Below the pieces are notes generated by a model, which saw only the letters and a program-made list of their open reading frames with translations, had not been told where the DNA came from and did not search any database. A stretch of DNA of 64,000 nt from Rhizobiaceae bacterium (GTDB taxonomy: Bacteria; Pseudomonadota; Alphaproteobacteria; Rhizobiales; Rhizobiaceae). Location of the stretch: NCBI GenBank assembly GCA_023953835.1, contig JAMLJB010000001.1:3712140-3776139 (forward strand), given 5' to 3'. Made by a program: the position numbers and the translations under genes. The stretch's first letter is position 1. Each line of letters begins with the position of its first letter. This document shows positions 7,910 to 17,777 of this stretch, in pieces.

Positions 7910-8994
7910 TGGGCTGGACGCTCAACCGATATTTCCTGCGCCGCTACGCCAGCATCACGATGTGGATTTTCCTTGGCGTTTTCTGCCTCGCCTTCCTCGT
8001 CGATTTCACCGAGCTGACCAGTCGCATCAGCGGCCTGCCCGGCTTCACGGTGCCGCTCGGCCTGGCGATGTCGGGTTTGCGCGTGCCCATGATCATGTTG
8101 CAAACCGTTCCGTTCATCGCGCTGTTTTCGGCGATAGCCATGCTGATCTCGCTTAACCGCAGATATGAACTGGTCATTGCCCGTTCAGCCGGGATTTCGG
8201 CCTGGCAATTCCTGCTTCCCCCCTGCGTCGGGGCCTTTGCGTTCGGCCTGCTCGCAATCGGCATCCTCAATCCGCTGGCCGCCTATGGCATCGGACAGGT
8301 CGAGCAGATCGAGACACAGATCCGCTCCGGCGCTTCCAACCAGGTTTCTTCCTTCTCCGCCCCGTGGCTCCGCCAGAAGACCTCGCAAGGCGACACGATC
8401 ATCGGCGCGCGCGCCGTGCTCGACCAGGGCATGACGCTGTCCGATGCCGTGTTCATTTCATTCGATCGCGACGGCGATATCGTCGAGCGCCACGACGCCA
8501 GGCAGGCTTTCCTGCGCAACGGCTATTGGGAGCTTGTCGGCGTGCAGCGCTTCCGTGACGGCGAAGCGACCGAGATGCTGCCGGGCATGCGCATCCCGAC
8601 CAATCTCAAGCCCGAATTCGTGCAGGAAAGGCTCGCCCGCCCGGAAACGATCCCGTTCTACCAACTGCCCGGCAAGATCGAGGCGGCGCGTTCCTTCGGG
8701 CTGCGCGCCGACGCGTTCTCCATGCAGCTTCATTCCTTGATTGCATTGCCTTTTTTGCTGATTGCGATGACTTTGATCGCCGCGACAGTTTCAATGCGGT
8801 TTGCCAGAATGGGTCAATCCTCAGTAATGATTCTGGGTGGCGTCACGGCTGGCTTTCTGCTTTATGTCGTATCGGTGCTTGTGCGGGCGTTTGGCAACGC
8901 CGGACTCGTGCCGCCTGTCGTGGCTGCCTGGATTCCGGTCGTGGTGGCGAGTTTTTTTGGAGTAACGTTCCTGTTGTACAAGGAAGACGGCTAG
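7909..8994 (+). CDS. lptG: LPS export ABC transporter permease LptG
   Basis: 361 residues from ATG 7909; a GTG at 7906 is an alternative. Same architecture as LptF: N-terminal TM (MGWTLNRYFLRRY...), two further TMs, a periplasmic domain (about 120-265) and three TMs at the end (IALPFLLIAMTLIAATV onward). It pairs with LptF as the heterodimeric permease. The start overlaps the lptF stop, and the lptD start codon follows the lptG stop with no gap, implying tight coupling across the three LPS genes. Confidence 0.94.
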   Translation: MGWTLNRYFLRRYASITMWIFLGVFCLAFLVDFTELTSRISGLPGFTVPLGLAMSGLRVPMIMLQTVPFIALFSAIAMLISLNRRYELVIARSAGISAWQFLLPPCVGAFAFGLLAIGILNPLAAYGIGQVEQIETQIRSGASNQVSSFSAPWLRQKTSQGDTIIGARAVLDQGMTLSDAVFISFDRDGDIVERHDARQAFLRNGYWELVGVQRFRDGEATEMLPGMRIPTNLKPEFVQERLARPETIPFYQLPGKIEAARSFGLRADAFSMQLHSLIALPFLLIAMTLIAATVSMRFARMGQSSVMILGGVTAGFLLYVVSVLVRAFGNAGLVPPVVAAWIPVVVASFFGVTFLLYKEDG

Positions 8995-11412
8995 GTGGGG
9001 GCATTGAGGGGACATAGCCTCACGCGCAGTGCGACACAAAGGCTGTGCCGGCAGACGGCGCTGGCCTGCCTGTTCGCGTTGTCGCTCGGCGTGTACCCGA
9101 CCGTTGCGCAGGACCTCAGCCCCTATGCCGCCGATGTCCCTTCCGATTCCCAGATGCTGCTGGAATCGGACGTACTGACCTACGACCAGGACGCCAACAC
9201 TGTCAGCGCCTCGGGGCAGGTTCGCATCGAATATGCAGGCAACCGCCTCGTGGCGGAACGCGTGACCTACGACCGCAATACGGGGCGGCTGAAGGCGATC
9301 GGCAATGTCGAGATCGTCGAGAAGGACGGCAACAAGATCTACACCGACGAGATCGACGTCACGGACGATTTCGCGGACGGCTTCATCAACAGCCTGCGCG
9401 TCGAGACCATCGAAAAGACCTACTTCGCCGCCGAGAGCGCCGACCGCAAGGGCGGCAACGTCACCACATTCAACAACGGCGTGTACACGGCCTGCGAACC
9501 TTGCGAGGAGCAGCCGAACAAGGCGCCGATCTGGCGCGTCAAGTCGCGCAAGATCATCTGGGACGGACAGGAAAAGACGATCCGCTTCGAGCGATCGCAT
9601 TTCGAAATGTTCGGAATGCCCATTGCTTACTTGCCCGCATTCGAGGTCCCCGACCCGACGGTCAAGCGCAAGAGCGGCTTCCTGTTCCCTGGCATCGTGT
9701 TCAACAGCAAGCTCGGCACCGGCATCACGGTTCCTTACTACATCGCGCTTTCGCCGACTTATGACCTCACGCTCAAGGGCACCGGCTATACGAAACAGGG
9801 CTTTCTCGGCGAGGCCGAATGGCGACAGAAGTTCAATTCCGGGGAATACAATCTCAAGATTGCCGGCATCGATCAGGCCGACCCGGATGCGTTCGAATCC
9901 TATTCGGTGGATCGCGGCCCGCCCGGCGACCCCAACAAGCTGCGCGGCATGGTCGGAACCAAGGGCCGCTTCGAGATCAATCCGCGCTGGACGTTCGGCT
10001 GGGACCTGCTGCTTCAGTCCGACAAGAATTTCTCGCGCACCTATTCGATCGAAGGCTTCAACGAGTGGATTCATCGGTCGGAGGTCTACCTGACCGGGCT
10101 CGGCGAGAGGAACTATTTCGACCTGCGCTTCATGAAATTCCAGGTGCAGGAAAAGCAGCGTGACGACAATTCCTCTTCGCGCGACGACAAACAGCCCTGG
10201 GTGCTGCCGAGCTTCGATTATGTTGCGATCCCCGACGAGCCAGTGGCAGGCGGTGAGCTGAAGCTCACGCTCAATTCGCGTGTCATCAACCGCTCGGAGC
10301 TTGATTACGTCGTGGACAGCGACCTGCCCGACGATGCAGACGTGACGGCGGTACGCGGCATCGAGGGCACGGATGGCCGGCTGAGCGGTGAAGCCGAGTG
10401 GAAGCGCGAATTCGTTGCTCCGGGCGGGCTGGTCATTACGCCGGTGCTCGCCCTGCTGGGTGAGGCGCGCATGGCCGATCAGAGCGATTCCTCGACCGCC
10501 GCTATCGAAAACATGGCCAATCAGCTTGGCGTCGGCGCGGACGTGCGGTCAGAATATTATCGCTATATGGCGACTGCCGGGCTTGACGTCCGCTGGCCGG
10601 TTCTGTTCTCGACAACGAGTTCGACCCACATTCTGGAGCCCGTCGCGCAGCTCTTCGTACGCCCCGACGAGCAGGATGTAAGGGACCTCGGCATATCCAA
10701 CGAGGATTCGCAGAGCTTCGTGTTCGACGCGACCTCCCTCTTCGACCGGGACAAGTTCGCCGGCTATGACCGCATCGAAGGCGGGACGCGCGCGAATCTC
10801 GGCATCCGCTATACCGGATCGCTTGCGAGCGGCTGGACCACCAACGCGTTGTTCGGCCAATCCTACCATCTGGGCGGCCTCAACTCATTCGCCGCGCCTG
10901 ACCTCGTAAACGCCGGCGCCGAATCCGGACTGGAGACGGACCGTTCGGACTATGTCGGCCTTGTCGGCTTTGCCAGCCCGTTCGGATTGTCCGCCTCGCT
11001 GAGTGGCCGGTTCGACGAGGAGACTTTCGAGGCGCGTCGCACCGAGGCGCGCGCCGCCTACACAAATTCGCCGGTCTCGATCACCGCCAAATATGCTTTC
11101 ATCCAGGCCCAGCCCGTGTACGGCTTCGCGACCGACCGACATGAAGTGACCGTAGGCGGCAGCCTGAGGTTCCACGAATCCTGGAGAGTGTTCGGTTCGG
11201 GCACATATGATCTTGAGTCGGATTATGTGTCGGCGAACTCTTTCGGCTTCGGATATGCCGACGAGTGCTTCACTTTCGCGTTAACATATAGCGAGTCACG
11301 CACGCTCATCGGCGACACGCGGGAAACCGACGACACTCAGAACATAGGTTTTCAGCTGTCTTTCCGCACGATCGGCGATTTCGGCAACAGCAGCAGCAAC
11401 TTCCTGCAATAG
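8995..11412 (+). CDS. lptD: LPS-assembly outer-membrane protein LptD
   Basis: 805 residues starting at GTG 8995, immediately after the lptG TAG. A signal peptide (about 1-38, ending TVAQ) is followed by the OstA/LptA-like jellyroll (about residues 50-150; QMLLESDVLTYDQ..., repeated GNVEI-type strands) and a long C-terminal beta-barrel domain. The Cys pair CEPC near 165 and DECF near 755 can supply the interdomain disulfides typical of LptD. It receives LPS from the Lpt bridge and inserts it in the outer leaflet together with LptE. A SurA-like chaperone is encoded next, fitting its role in barrel assembly. Confidence 0.93.
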   Translation: MGALRGHSLTRSATQRLCRQTALACLFALSLGVYPTVAQDLSPYAADVPSDSQMLLESDVLTYDQDANTVSASGQVRIEYAGNRLVAERVTYDRNTGRLKAIGNVEIVEKDGNKIYTDEIDVTDDFADGFINSLRVETIEKTYFAAESADRKGGNVTTFNNGVYTACEPCEEQPNKAPIWRVKSRKIIWDGQEKTIRFERSHFEMFGMPIAYLPAFEVPDPTVKRKSGFLFPGIVFNSKLGTGITVPYYIALSPTYDLTLKGTGYTKQGFLGEAEWRQKFNSGEYNLKIAGIDQADPDAFESYSVDRGPPGDPNKLRGMVGTKGRFEINPRWTFGWDLLLQSDKNFSRTYSIEGFNEWIHRSEVYLTGLGERNYFDLRFMKFQVQEKQRDDNSSSRDDKQPWVLPSFDYVAIPDEPVAGGELKLTLNSRVINRSELDYVVDSDLPDDADVTAVRGIEGTDGRLSGEAEWKREFVAPGGLVITPVLALLGEARMADQSDSSTAAIENMANQLGVGADVRSEYYRYMATAGLDVRWPVLFSTTSSTHILEPVAQLFVRPDEQDVRDLGISNEDSQSFVFDATSLFDRDKFAGYDRIEGGTRANLGIRYTGSLASGWTTNALFGQSYHLGGLNSFAAPDLVNAGAESGLETDRSDYVGLVGFASPFGLSASLSGRFDEETFEARRTEARAAYTNSPVSITAKYAFIQAQPVYGFATDRHEVTVGGSLRFHESWRVFGSGTYDLESDYVSANSFGFGYADECFTFALTYSESRTLIGDTRETDDTQNIGFQLSFRTIGDFGNSSSNFLQ

Positions 11413-11500
11413 CCGGATCATTGCACCCCTATCCGGCGATCATCGTTTCGCCGCATAAAATTGGCAGAGCCTCAAAAACAGATTCATTGGGACGGAATTG

Positions 11501-12439
11501 ATGCGCGGTGTGAGGAAAAGACTGGTCCTGTTGAGTGTGCTGGCCGCATTTGCAGCCGGAGCTGTAGGCACGAGCGTTCCTGCGGTCGCCAGCGAGGTCA
11601 AGTACATCGTCAACGGACAGGCGATCACCACCTATGACATCCAGCGCCGCGCCGCTTTCCTGAAGCTTCAGCGCGCGAAGGGGAACGTCAACCAGCTTGC
11701 TTCCGACCAGATGATCGAGCAATCGCTCAAACAGGCGGAAATGAAGCGGATGAATATCCGCATCAGCGATCGGCAGGTGGACGACGCCTATGCCAGGTTC
11801 GCAAAGAACAACAAGATGACGCTCGAACAGCTCGACACTGTCATGAGCAAATCAGGCGTGACGAAATCTCATTTCAAGGAGTACATCCGCAGCCAGATGG
11901 GCTGGGGGCAGGTCGTGAACGCCAAGGCGGGCGGCAATGGCGACGGGCGCGTCACCGAGCAGGAAGCCGTGCGCCGCATGCTTCAGCAGGGCGGCCAGAA
12001 GCCGCGCGCGACCGAATACATGCTCCAGCAGGTGATCTTTGTGGTTCCCGCCAAGGAGCGCGCGAAGCTGCCGGCGCGCCGCCGTGAAGCGGAGGCGATG
12101 CGCAACAGGTTCAACGGCTGCAATGCGTCGCGTGAGCTCGCGAAGGGCCTGATCGACGTGACCGTGCGCGATCTCGGACGCGTACTTGAGCCCCAACTGC
12201 CGATCGACTGGGCGGATTCGATCAAGGCGACCAAGGCCGGAGGCGCCACCAAGGTTCGCGATACGGAACGCGGCGTGGAATTCATCGGGATTTGCAGTGC
12301 CCGCGAAGTGTCGGACGACCGCGTTGCGCAGATGGTATTCCAGCAGGAAGAAAACGGCGGTCCGGACGCAGGCGGCGATGATCTGTCCAAGAAGTTCCTG
12401 AAGGAGCTTCGTGACAAGGCCAAGATCACACAACGCTAA
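11501..12439 (+). CDS. SurA-like periplasmic chaperone / peptidyl-prolyl isomerase
   Basis: 312 residues; ATG 11501 is preferred over the TTG at 11498. A signal peptide (to VAS near residue 30) is followed by a SurA N-terminal domain (VKYIVNGQAITTYDIQRRAAFL, about 33-140) and a weaker parvulin-like C-terminal half (about 175-300). SurA escorts unfolded outer-membrane proteins, notably LptD, to the BAM complex; placement directly after lptD is conserved in many Gram-negatives. An RxxxAEAMRNRFNGC segment resembles the family. Whether isomerase activity is retained cannot be judged. Confidence 0.85.
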   Translation: MRGVRKRLVLLSVLAAFAAGAVGTSVPAVASEVKYIVNGQAITTYDIQRRAAFLKLQRAKGNVNQLASDQMIEQSLKQAEMKRMNIRISDRQVDDAYARFAKNNKMTLEQLDTVMSKSGVTKSHFKEYIRSQMGWGQVVNAKAGGNGDGRVTEQEAVRRMLQQGGQKPRATEYMLQQVIFVVPAKERAKLPARRREAEAMRNRFNGCNASRELAKGLIDVTVRDLGRVLEPQLPIDWADSIKATKAGGATKVRDTERGVEFIGICSAREVSDDRVAQMVFQQEENGGPDAGGDDLSKKFLKELRDKAKITQR

Positions 12440-12458
12440 AGCACTTTTCGACGCGCAT

Positions 12459-13466
12459 ATGACCAAGATTCTGGCGCTCACTTCGGGCGATCCTTCCGGG
12501 GTGGGACCTGAACTCGCGCTGGCCTGCTGGCGGCTTCGGCATCCGCTCGGCCTGCCGCCCTTCTTCCTGCTGTCCGATCCCGACTTCCTGCGAAGCCGCA
12601 TGCGCCGCCTGGATATGAACATCCCAATCGCGATCGCCGATCCGCAGACGGCCGCCTCGGCGTTTTCCGATGCCCTGCCGGTCGTGCCACTTGCCGCTAA
12701 CTTCGCCGATAGCCCTGCAACGCCGTTGCGGGAAAATGCAGCCGGGGTGATCGAGGCCATCGACCGCGCGGTCGAACTGGTCATGGCCGGCGATGCCTCA
12801 GCCGTCGTCACCTGCCCGATTGCAAAGAAGCCGCTCTATGATGCGGGCTTCGCCTTCCCCGGACACACCGAATATCTTGCGCATCTGGCGCAGTCGCGAA
12901 CCGGCAAGGCTGTCCTTCCCGTGATGATGCTTGCCGGACCCGATCTCAGGACGGTGCCGGTGACGATCCATATTCCGCTGGCCGAAGTGCCGCGACAACT
13001 GACCACCGATCTCATATTCGACACCGCGCGGATCGTTGCGCACGACCTGACCGCGCGCTTTGGAATCGAAAGGCCGAGGCTGGCGATAGCGGGGATGAAC
13101 CCGCATGCAGGTGAAGGTGGCGCGCTCGGTCGCGAGGATGCAGAGATCGTGCTTCCGACCGTCGAGCGGCTGCGCGGCGAAGACATTGATGCGCGAGGCC
13201 CCCTCCCCGCGGACACGATGTTCCACGCCCGCGCACGTGCGACCTATGATGCGGCGCTGTGCATGTATCACGACCAGGCGCTCATTCCGGCCAAGACGCT
13301 GGCATTCGACGAAGCCGTCAACGTAACGCTTGGGCTGCCCTTCGTGCGCACATCGCCTGACCATGGAACGGCGTTCGACATTGCCGGCAAGGGCGTGGCG
13401 AAGCACGAAAGCCTTGTCGCAGCTTTGCGCATGGCCGCCGGCATGGCATGGCGCGAGGGCCTCTGA
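12459..13466 (+). CDS. pdxA: 4-hydroxythreonine-4-phosphate dehydrogenase
   Basis: 335 residues from ATG 12459, starting MTKILALTSGDPSGVGPE, the PdxA family hallmark. The enzyme oxidises 4-phosphohydroxy-L-threonine with NAD in pyridoxal 5'-phosphate synthesis and is a metal-dependent dimer. Metal-site histidines are seen in FPGHTEYLA (about 135), GMNPHAGEGG (about 212) and MYHDQALIP (about 270). The in-frame start at 12411 lies inside the surA-like gene and adds only non-conserved sequence. The stop overlaps the rsmA start by one base. Confidence 0.95.
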   Translation: MTKILALTSGDPSGVGPELALACWRLRHPLGLPPFFLLSDPDFLRSRMRRLDMNIPIAIADPQTAASAFSDALPVVPLAANFADSPATPLRENAAGVIEAIDRAVELVMAGDASAVVTCPIAKKPLYDAGFAFPGHTEYLAHLAQSRTGKAVLPVMMLAGPDLRTVPVTIHIPLAEVPRQLTTDLIFDTARIVAHDLTARFGIERPRLAIAGMNPHAGEGGALGREDAEIVLPTVERLRGEDIDARGPLPADTMFHARARATYDAALCMYHDQALIPAKTLAFDEAVNVTLGLPFVRTSPDHGTAFDIAGKGVAKHESLVAALRMAAGMAWREGL

Positions 13467-14293
13467 TGGCCGCGCTCGACGGACTGCCACCCTTGCGCGC
13501 GGTGATCGAGGAAAACGGGCTGAATGCGAAGAAGGCGCTCGGCCAGAACTTCCTGCTCGATCTCAACCTGACCTCGAAGATCGCCCGCAGCGCGGGCGAC
13601 CTGACGCAGTCGACCGTGCTGGAGATTGGACCCGGACCCGGCGGGCTGACGCGCGCCCTTCTGCTGAACGGCGCAAGGAAAGTCATCGCCGTCGAGCGCG
13701 ATGAGAGATGCCGACCGGCGCTTGATGATATCGCGGCCCACTATCCCGGACGGCTCGAAGTGATTTTCGGGGATGCCCTGAAGATCGATATGTCCGCGCT
13801 GGCGGATGGACTGCCGCTCAAGATCGTGGCCAATCTTCCGTACAATGTCGGCACCGAACTGCTGGTCCGCTGGCTCACCGTGCCGGACTGGCCGCCCAGC
13901 TACGAATCCATGACGCTGATGTTCCAGCGCGAGGTCGCGCAACGCATCGTCGCCGCTCCGGGCAGCGATGCCTATGGGCGGCTCGGCGTGCTTGCCGGAT
14001 GGCGCACCAATGCCCGCATCGTTTTCGACGTGCCGCCGCAGGCGTTCACGCCGCCACCGAAAGTGACCTCTTCGGTTGTCCATCTCGTGCCACGGCATGA
14101 GCCGCTTCCGGCGGATGTCGCGCGGCTGGCGCGCGTGACGGAAGCCGCGTTCGGCCAGCGCCGGAAGATGCTCAGGCAGAGCCTGAAATCGCTCGGCGGC
14201 GAGCGCCTTCTGGCGGCAACCGGGATCGACGGAACCCGGCGCGCCGAAACGCTTGCGGTCGCCGAATTCGTCGCGCTTGCAAATGCAATTTAG
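13466..14293 (+). CDS. rsmA: 16S rRNA (adenine1518/1519-N6)-dimethyltransferase
   Basis: 275 residues from ATG 13466, which overlaps the pdxA TGA. KALGQNFLLD (about 22-31) and LEIGPGPGGLTRALL (SAM motif I, about 52) are diagnostic, as is the catalytic NLPYNVGTELL (about 120). The enzyme dimethylates two adjacent adenines in the 3' hairpin of 16S rRNA during 30S maturation; its loss gives kasugamycin resistance. pdxA-rsmA pairing downstream of surA is a conserved order. It converges with the minus-strand gene 6 bases away. Confidence 0.95.
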   Translation: MAALDGLPPLRAVIEENGLNAKKALGQNFLLDLNLTSKIARSAGDLTQSTVLEIGPGPGGLTRALLLNGARKVIAVERDERCRPALDDIAAHYPGRLEVIFGDALKIDMSALADGLPLKIVANLPYNVGTELLVRWLTVPDWPPSYESMTLMFQREVAQRIVAAPGSDAYGRLGVLAGWRTNARIVFDVPPQAFTPPPKVTSSVVHLVPRHEPLPADVARLARVTEAAFGQRRKMLRQSLKSLGGERLLAATGIDGTRRAETLAVAEFVALANAI

Positions 14294-14299
14294 CGCGCG

Positions 14300-16444
14300 T
14301 CAGTCCGGTCGCAGCGACGCGACATCCGGCGGCGGCAGGGCGAGGATGCGCGCCGCCTCCGCATAGGCGGCGTCGGCAATATGCGCATGGCCCTCGGCGG
14401 TCGGGTGGAACGGTCCACCTAGGCACGCCTCGATAAGGTCCAGGACGCCCCATTGACTGGGAGGCGGCGGGGTGCCGCTCGCCCGGTACTGCACGAAAAG
14501 GCAGATGTCGTTCAGCGTGCGCACCCAGCGCTGGCGGGGCGCGTATGGCCGTGTGTCGCGCACTGCGCTGAAGTCGAGGTCGCGGTAAGGCGAGAAAGGT
14601 TCGAAATCGAACCAACGGAACTGCTGGTTCACCCGATCCACATAGGGCAGCATCATGTTTTCCAGCGCAGAGACCGATGAAGCGGTGCGCTTCTGCGCGC
14701 ACACGCCGTGTTTTGCAAAAGCCTCGCGATGCGAATCCACGAAGTGCCAGTTGCCTGCGGCCGCCGCCGATTTCAACGCCGGGTAGAGCTTCTTGTTGGC
14801 GAAATCGCTCACGAGACGCAGCGTCGGCACGTCTATGAACAGCATCCCGCCAACATTGAATCCATCCATGCGTTCGCGCGGGTTCTGCTCGCCGCACACG
14901 CGCCCATTCTGGTTGAGTTCAATTTTCGGAAAGGCCGTCATGATGACGTTGGGCTGGCCGTTCGAGGAGCGGATCGGCAGCAGCGCAAGCGCCTTCCTCA
15001 GCGCGGAGAAACGCGCGGGCAGCGCCTGCACCCGACGCTCGGCCTCAACGACATTCTGCGCCTTCACGATGCTGGCCATGCGCGTCAAAAGGCTTTGTCC
15101 CACCACATTGAACTGCGTGGCGAAGCCGGCCAGCGGTGGGCGCGTTTTAGTCAGCACGTCAACGATCAAGGGCGTGAAGCCGACATCATTGCCTCCAATC
15201 GAAACCAGAAGCAGGTCGATGGGCCGAAGGAAACGCCCCTGCGGACAGCGCCGCAGGGGGACGGAGGTGTAGGTCTTTCCGTTTTGCGAAATCGGCTGGT
15301 TGAGTGACAGCGGCACCGGGTTCGCACGCGTGATCGCGTCGCGGCACAGTTCGATGGTCAGCCTGTCGATCTCGCTCATGTCGCGCCGGCGCGGCCCGTC
15401 GCCGGTCAATTGTCCGGGGTCGATGCCCTCCGCACCCTTGAACGGCAGCAGCAATCCTTCCGCCACCTCCGCGCCCGAGCAGGCATAGCCGAGGAAGGTG
15501 ACGGCGCTGTGCTTCGGATCGGCAAGCGCGATCTGCAACGCAGTGCGCAGATGGTAGCTGTAGGCCGAGCGGTGGCATTTGCGGTCCAGCCAGTTGGCGG
15601 GGCCGTTCGGCCCTCGCACCGGCAGGGAATGGGACTTCTTGTATTTGATCCGCTGCGTCACCTCGTCGTAGACGAACGCCTTGTTGAGATTGGCGCGCTG
15701 CGACTGGCGGTCGATCTCCACCGGCGAATCGGGATTGCCTTCGCCTGAAGAGAAGCTGTCGCCGATACCGACGACCAGACGGTCCTTGACCACGATGCGG
15801 GGGGCGGTCACCTCCGTGGCGTCAGGCAGGGTGACAGTGATCGCGACCCCCTGCTCCGCTTCGGGCCGGTCCGGCTCGAACGGGATTCTGGCTTCGATCT
15901 GTGCCGTGCAATCGGTGGTCCGCTCCGGGACGAGCGACGCGTTGCGGATGAGCGCGTCGCGATCTGCTTTCCAGATGCACTCGCCTTGCGGCGGTTCCTC
16001 GAGCTTCAACACAACCGTATGGCCCTGCGGCATCACGTAGTCGGTGCGACGGCCTTCGCCAAATCGGTCCACCACGCAGGAAGAATGCCATTGCAGGTTG
16101 GCGTCCCAGCAAAATGCCTTGCGGCGATTGATATGATGCGCCCAGCCGCGCTCGGGCCGACCGCTCGTTCTCGGATTCGCATAGAGCGTGCCGTCGGTCT
16201 TGTACCACTCACGCAGCCAGCGCGGGTCGTTGAGCAATCGTTCGAGGTCCGAGACAATGGTCGCCGGAACGGTTCCGCCCTCAGCCGCCAGCACATCGGC
16301 CAGCGCCTCGCGCTGCATCTCAAAATCGGCGTTGTTGGTGAAGAAACGGAACGGATGCTGCACGCGCCAGTCGATGGATGGCTGCGCCGCAGCCGCCAGG
16401 CAGGAAAATAGCAGAACCGTCAGAATCGAAATCGCCCGAAACAT
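14300..16444 (-). CDS. Secreted SGNH/GDSL-type hydrolase
   Basis: 714 residues from ATG 16444, the codon directly ahead of a signal peptide (MFRAISILTVLLFSCLAAAAQ); an ATG at 16519 would add 25 residues unlike a signal. SGNH-hydrolase blocks appear in order: GDSFSSGEGNP (block I nucleophile Ser, about 250), GGNDVGFTPL (block III, about 440) and HPTAEGHAHIAD (block V, Asp/His region, about 690). The N-terminal 220 residues (WYKTDGTLYANPRT..., paired Cys) form an extra domain I do not recognise. Likely a periplasmic or secreted esterase/lipase; the substrate is unknown. It is larger than most SGNH enzymes. Confidence 0.78.
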   Translation of the reverse strand: MFRAISILTVLLFSCLAAAAQPSIDWRVQHPFRFFTNNADFEMQREALADVLAAEGGTVPATIVSDLERLLNDPRWLREWYKTDGTLYANPRTSGRPERGWAHHINRRKAFCWDANLQWHSSCVVDRFGEGRRTDYVMPQGHTVVLKLEEPPQGECIWKADRDALIRNASLVPERTTDCTAQIEARIPFEPDRPEAEQGVAITVTLPDATEVTAPRIVVKDRLVVGIGDSFSSGEGNPDSPVEIDRQSQRANLNKAFVYDEVTQRIKYKKSHSLPVRGPNGPANWLDRKCHRSAYSYHLRTALQIALADPKHSAVTFLGYACSGAEVAEGLLLPFKGAEGIDPGQLTGDGPRRRDMSEIDRLTIELCRDAITRANPVPLSLNQPISQNGKTYTSVPLRRCPQGRFLRPIDLLLVSIGGNDVGFTPLIVDVLTKTRPPLAGFATQFNVVGQSLLTRMASIVKAQNVVEAERRVQALPARFSALRKALALLPIRSSNGQPNVIMTAFPKIELNQNGRVCGEQNPRERMDGFNVGGMLFIDVPTLRLVSDFANKKLYPALKSAAAAGNWHFVDSHREAFAKHGVCAQKRTASSVSALENMMLPYVDRVNQQFRWFDFEPFSPYRDLDFSAVRDTRPYAPRQRWVRTLNDICLFVQYRASGTPPPPSQWGVLDLIEACLGGPFHPTAEGHAHIADAAYAEAARILALPPPDVASLRPD

Positions 16445-16549
16445 GAAAGCCGCCCTCGTTTTCGGTGGCGGAAGGGTGACCGACAGGCTCCGCGCCGTCA
16501 ATCGATGGCAGACATTCATGGTTACCTGAGACGGAGAGTGAAGAACGGA

Positions 16550-17389
16550 CTAAAAGCCCCGGCTCGCCGCGCGGAACAGCAACCAATGCCGTTTCCACCC
16601 AGGGATGTCGGCGACCTCATGCGCCGCCTTGAAGCCCTTCCTGTCGATGGCGTCGAGATAGGCGCCAGTCAGCGCAACGGGCAGGAATGCAGGGCGCAGT
16701 GACAGGGGCAAGTCGCCTGCCTGACTGAGAAAAGCCGTGAGATGTTCTCGCGCCAGCGCCGTCATCGCTGCAACGGCGCGGCCAAGCGCGGCGTTGTCTC
16801 CGCCGTTGAGAAGGCTCTCCACGGAGAGGCCCGACGCCGCGAGGATTTCCGCCGGAACATAGCACTGGCCACGCGCGCGGTGCAGCGGCAGGAGCCGCAG
16901 CAGCCCGGCAATGGCCTGCGCGCAGCCTGCATGCCCGGCAAGTTCCGCGAAAGATGGGGCGGCAGCCTTATCGAGCACAAGCGCCGACAACTGGATGAGC
17001 GCCGATGCCGTCTCGCCGCAATAGCCCTCCAGATCGGTGCGCGACGGCATGGGGTCGTTGTAGAGATCGAAGATGCGGGCCTCGATGTAGTTATCGAAGG
17101 CACCGGGCGGCAGCTCATGGCGGGCGATGGCTTGCATCAACCCGGATGCCAGTGGGTGACCGGCAGCGGCTTCGGTCGACGTTGAATCAATAGCATCGCG
17201 CCACCATTGCAAGCGGATTTCGCCGGGCATCGGATCGTGGATGCGGTCGCGCACCGAGGCGATCTCGACATTGAAGGCATAGAGCGCAAACAGCGCGGCG
17301 CGGCTCGCCTGCGAAGCATAGAGAACGCTCAGGTAGCGGTCCGGGTCGGCGCGGCGCAGTTCGGCCGCTATGTCCGGCTCCTGCGGCAT
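16550..17389 (-). CDS. Squalene/phytoene synthase-like protein
   Basis: 279 residues of the trans-isoprenyl diphosphate synthase superfamily: RYLSVLYASQASRAALFALYAFNVEIASV (about 18-46), LQWWRDAID (about 62), YCGETASALIQ (about 125) and GLLRLLPLHRARGQCYVP (about 160-178). Alphaproteobacterial members in this position resemble mitochondrial NDUFAF6 more than true carotenoid enzymes; the classic aspartate-rich DxxxD motifs are degenerate (VRDRIHDP, WWRDAID). A complex I assembly or prenyl role is possible but inferred. Its ATG is directly after the stop of the Mth938-like gene, placing it last in the yajC-secDF operon. Confidence 0.78.
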   Translation of the reverse strand: MPQEPDIAAELRRADPDRYLSVLYASQASRAALFALYAFNVEIASVRDRIHDPMPGEIRLQWWRDAIDSTSTEAAAGHPLASGLMQAIARHELPPGAFDNYIEARIFDLYNDPMPSRTDLEGYCGETASALIQLSALVLDKAAAPSFAELAGHAGCAQAIAGLLRLLPLHRARGQCYVPAEILAASGLSVESLLNGGDNAALGRAVAAMTALAREHLTAFLSQAGDLPLSLRPAFLPVALTGAYLDAIDRKGFKAAHEVADIPGWKRHWLLFRAASRGF

Positions 17390-17776
17390 TCAGTCCACGG
17401 CGACGAGCGCGGCCGCCACCGCGCGGTCTTCCGCGAGAAGCACGTTGTAGGTGCGCACCGCGGCACCCGTGGACATGGGGTCGGCACTGATGCGGTTTTC
17501 CCTCAGCACCGCCCGCAATGACGAATCCAGCGGCTTGAGGTCCGGTCCGGTTCCGACCAGCAGGATTTCCACGCTGTCAGCTTCGGCGATGAGCTTTGCG
17601 AAATCGTCCGTGGCAAGCGCGTCGGCATTGGCCGGTTCCCAGCCATAGATTCCAGACGGCAGGCACAGGATCGAGCCGCGATGCGACATGTCGGCGAAAC
17701 GGAATCCGCCATTGCCATAGGCCTCGATTGGCGCGCGCCCGGGAAAATGCGCCTCCCGGATGACGATTCCTGCCAT
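17390..17776 (-). CDS. Mth938-like (DUF498) domain protein
   Basis: 128 residues from ATG 17776, giving MAGIVIREAHF...; a longer in-frame start at 17800 would overlap secDF. The family pattern includes IEAYGNGGFRF, a VEILLVGTGPD strand-turn (about 69-79) and GAAVRTYNVLLAEDRAVAAALV at the end. The fold is known from Mth938 and human AAMDC/NDUFAF3-type proteins; the biochemical role is unclear, though NDUFAF3 acts in complex I assembly, interesting beside an NDUFAF6-like gene. It lies 1 base from secDF and touches the downstream gene. Confidence 0.82.
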   Translation of the reverse strand: MAGIVIREAHFPGRAPIEAYGNGGFRFADMSHRGSILCLPSGIYGWEPANADALATDDFAKLIAEADSVEILLVGTGPDLKPLDSSLRAVLRENRISADPMSTGAAVRTYNVLLAEDRAVAAALVAVD

Positions 17777-17777
17777 C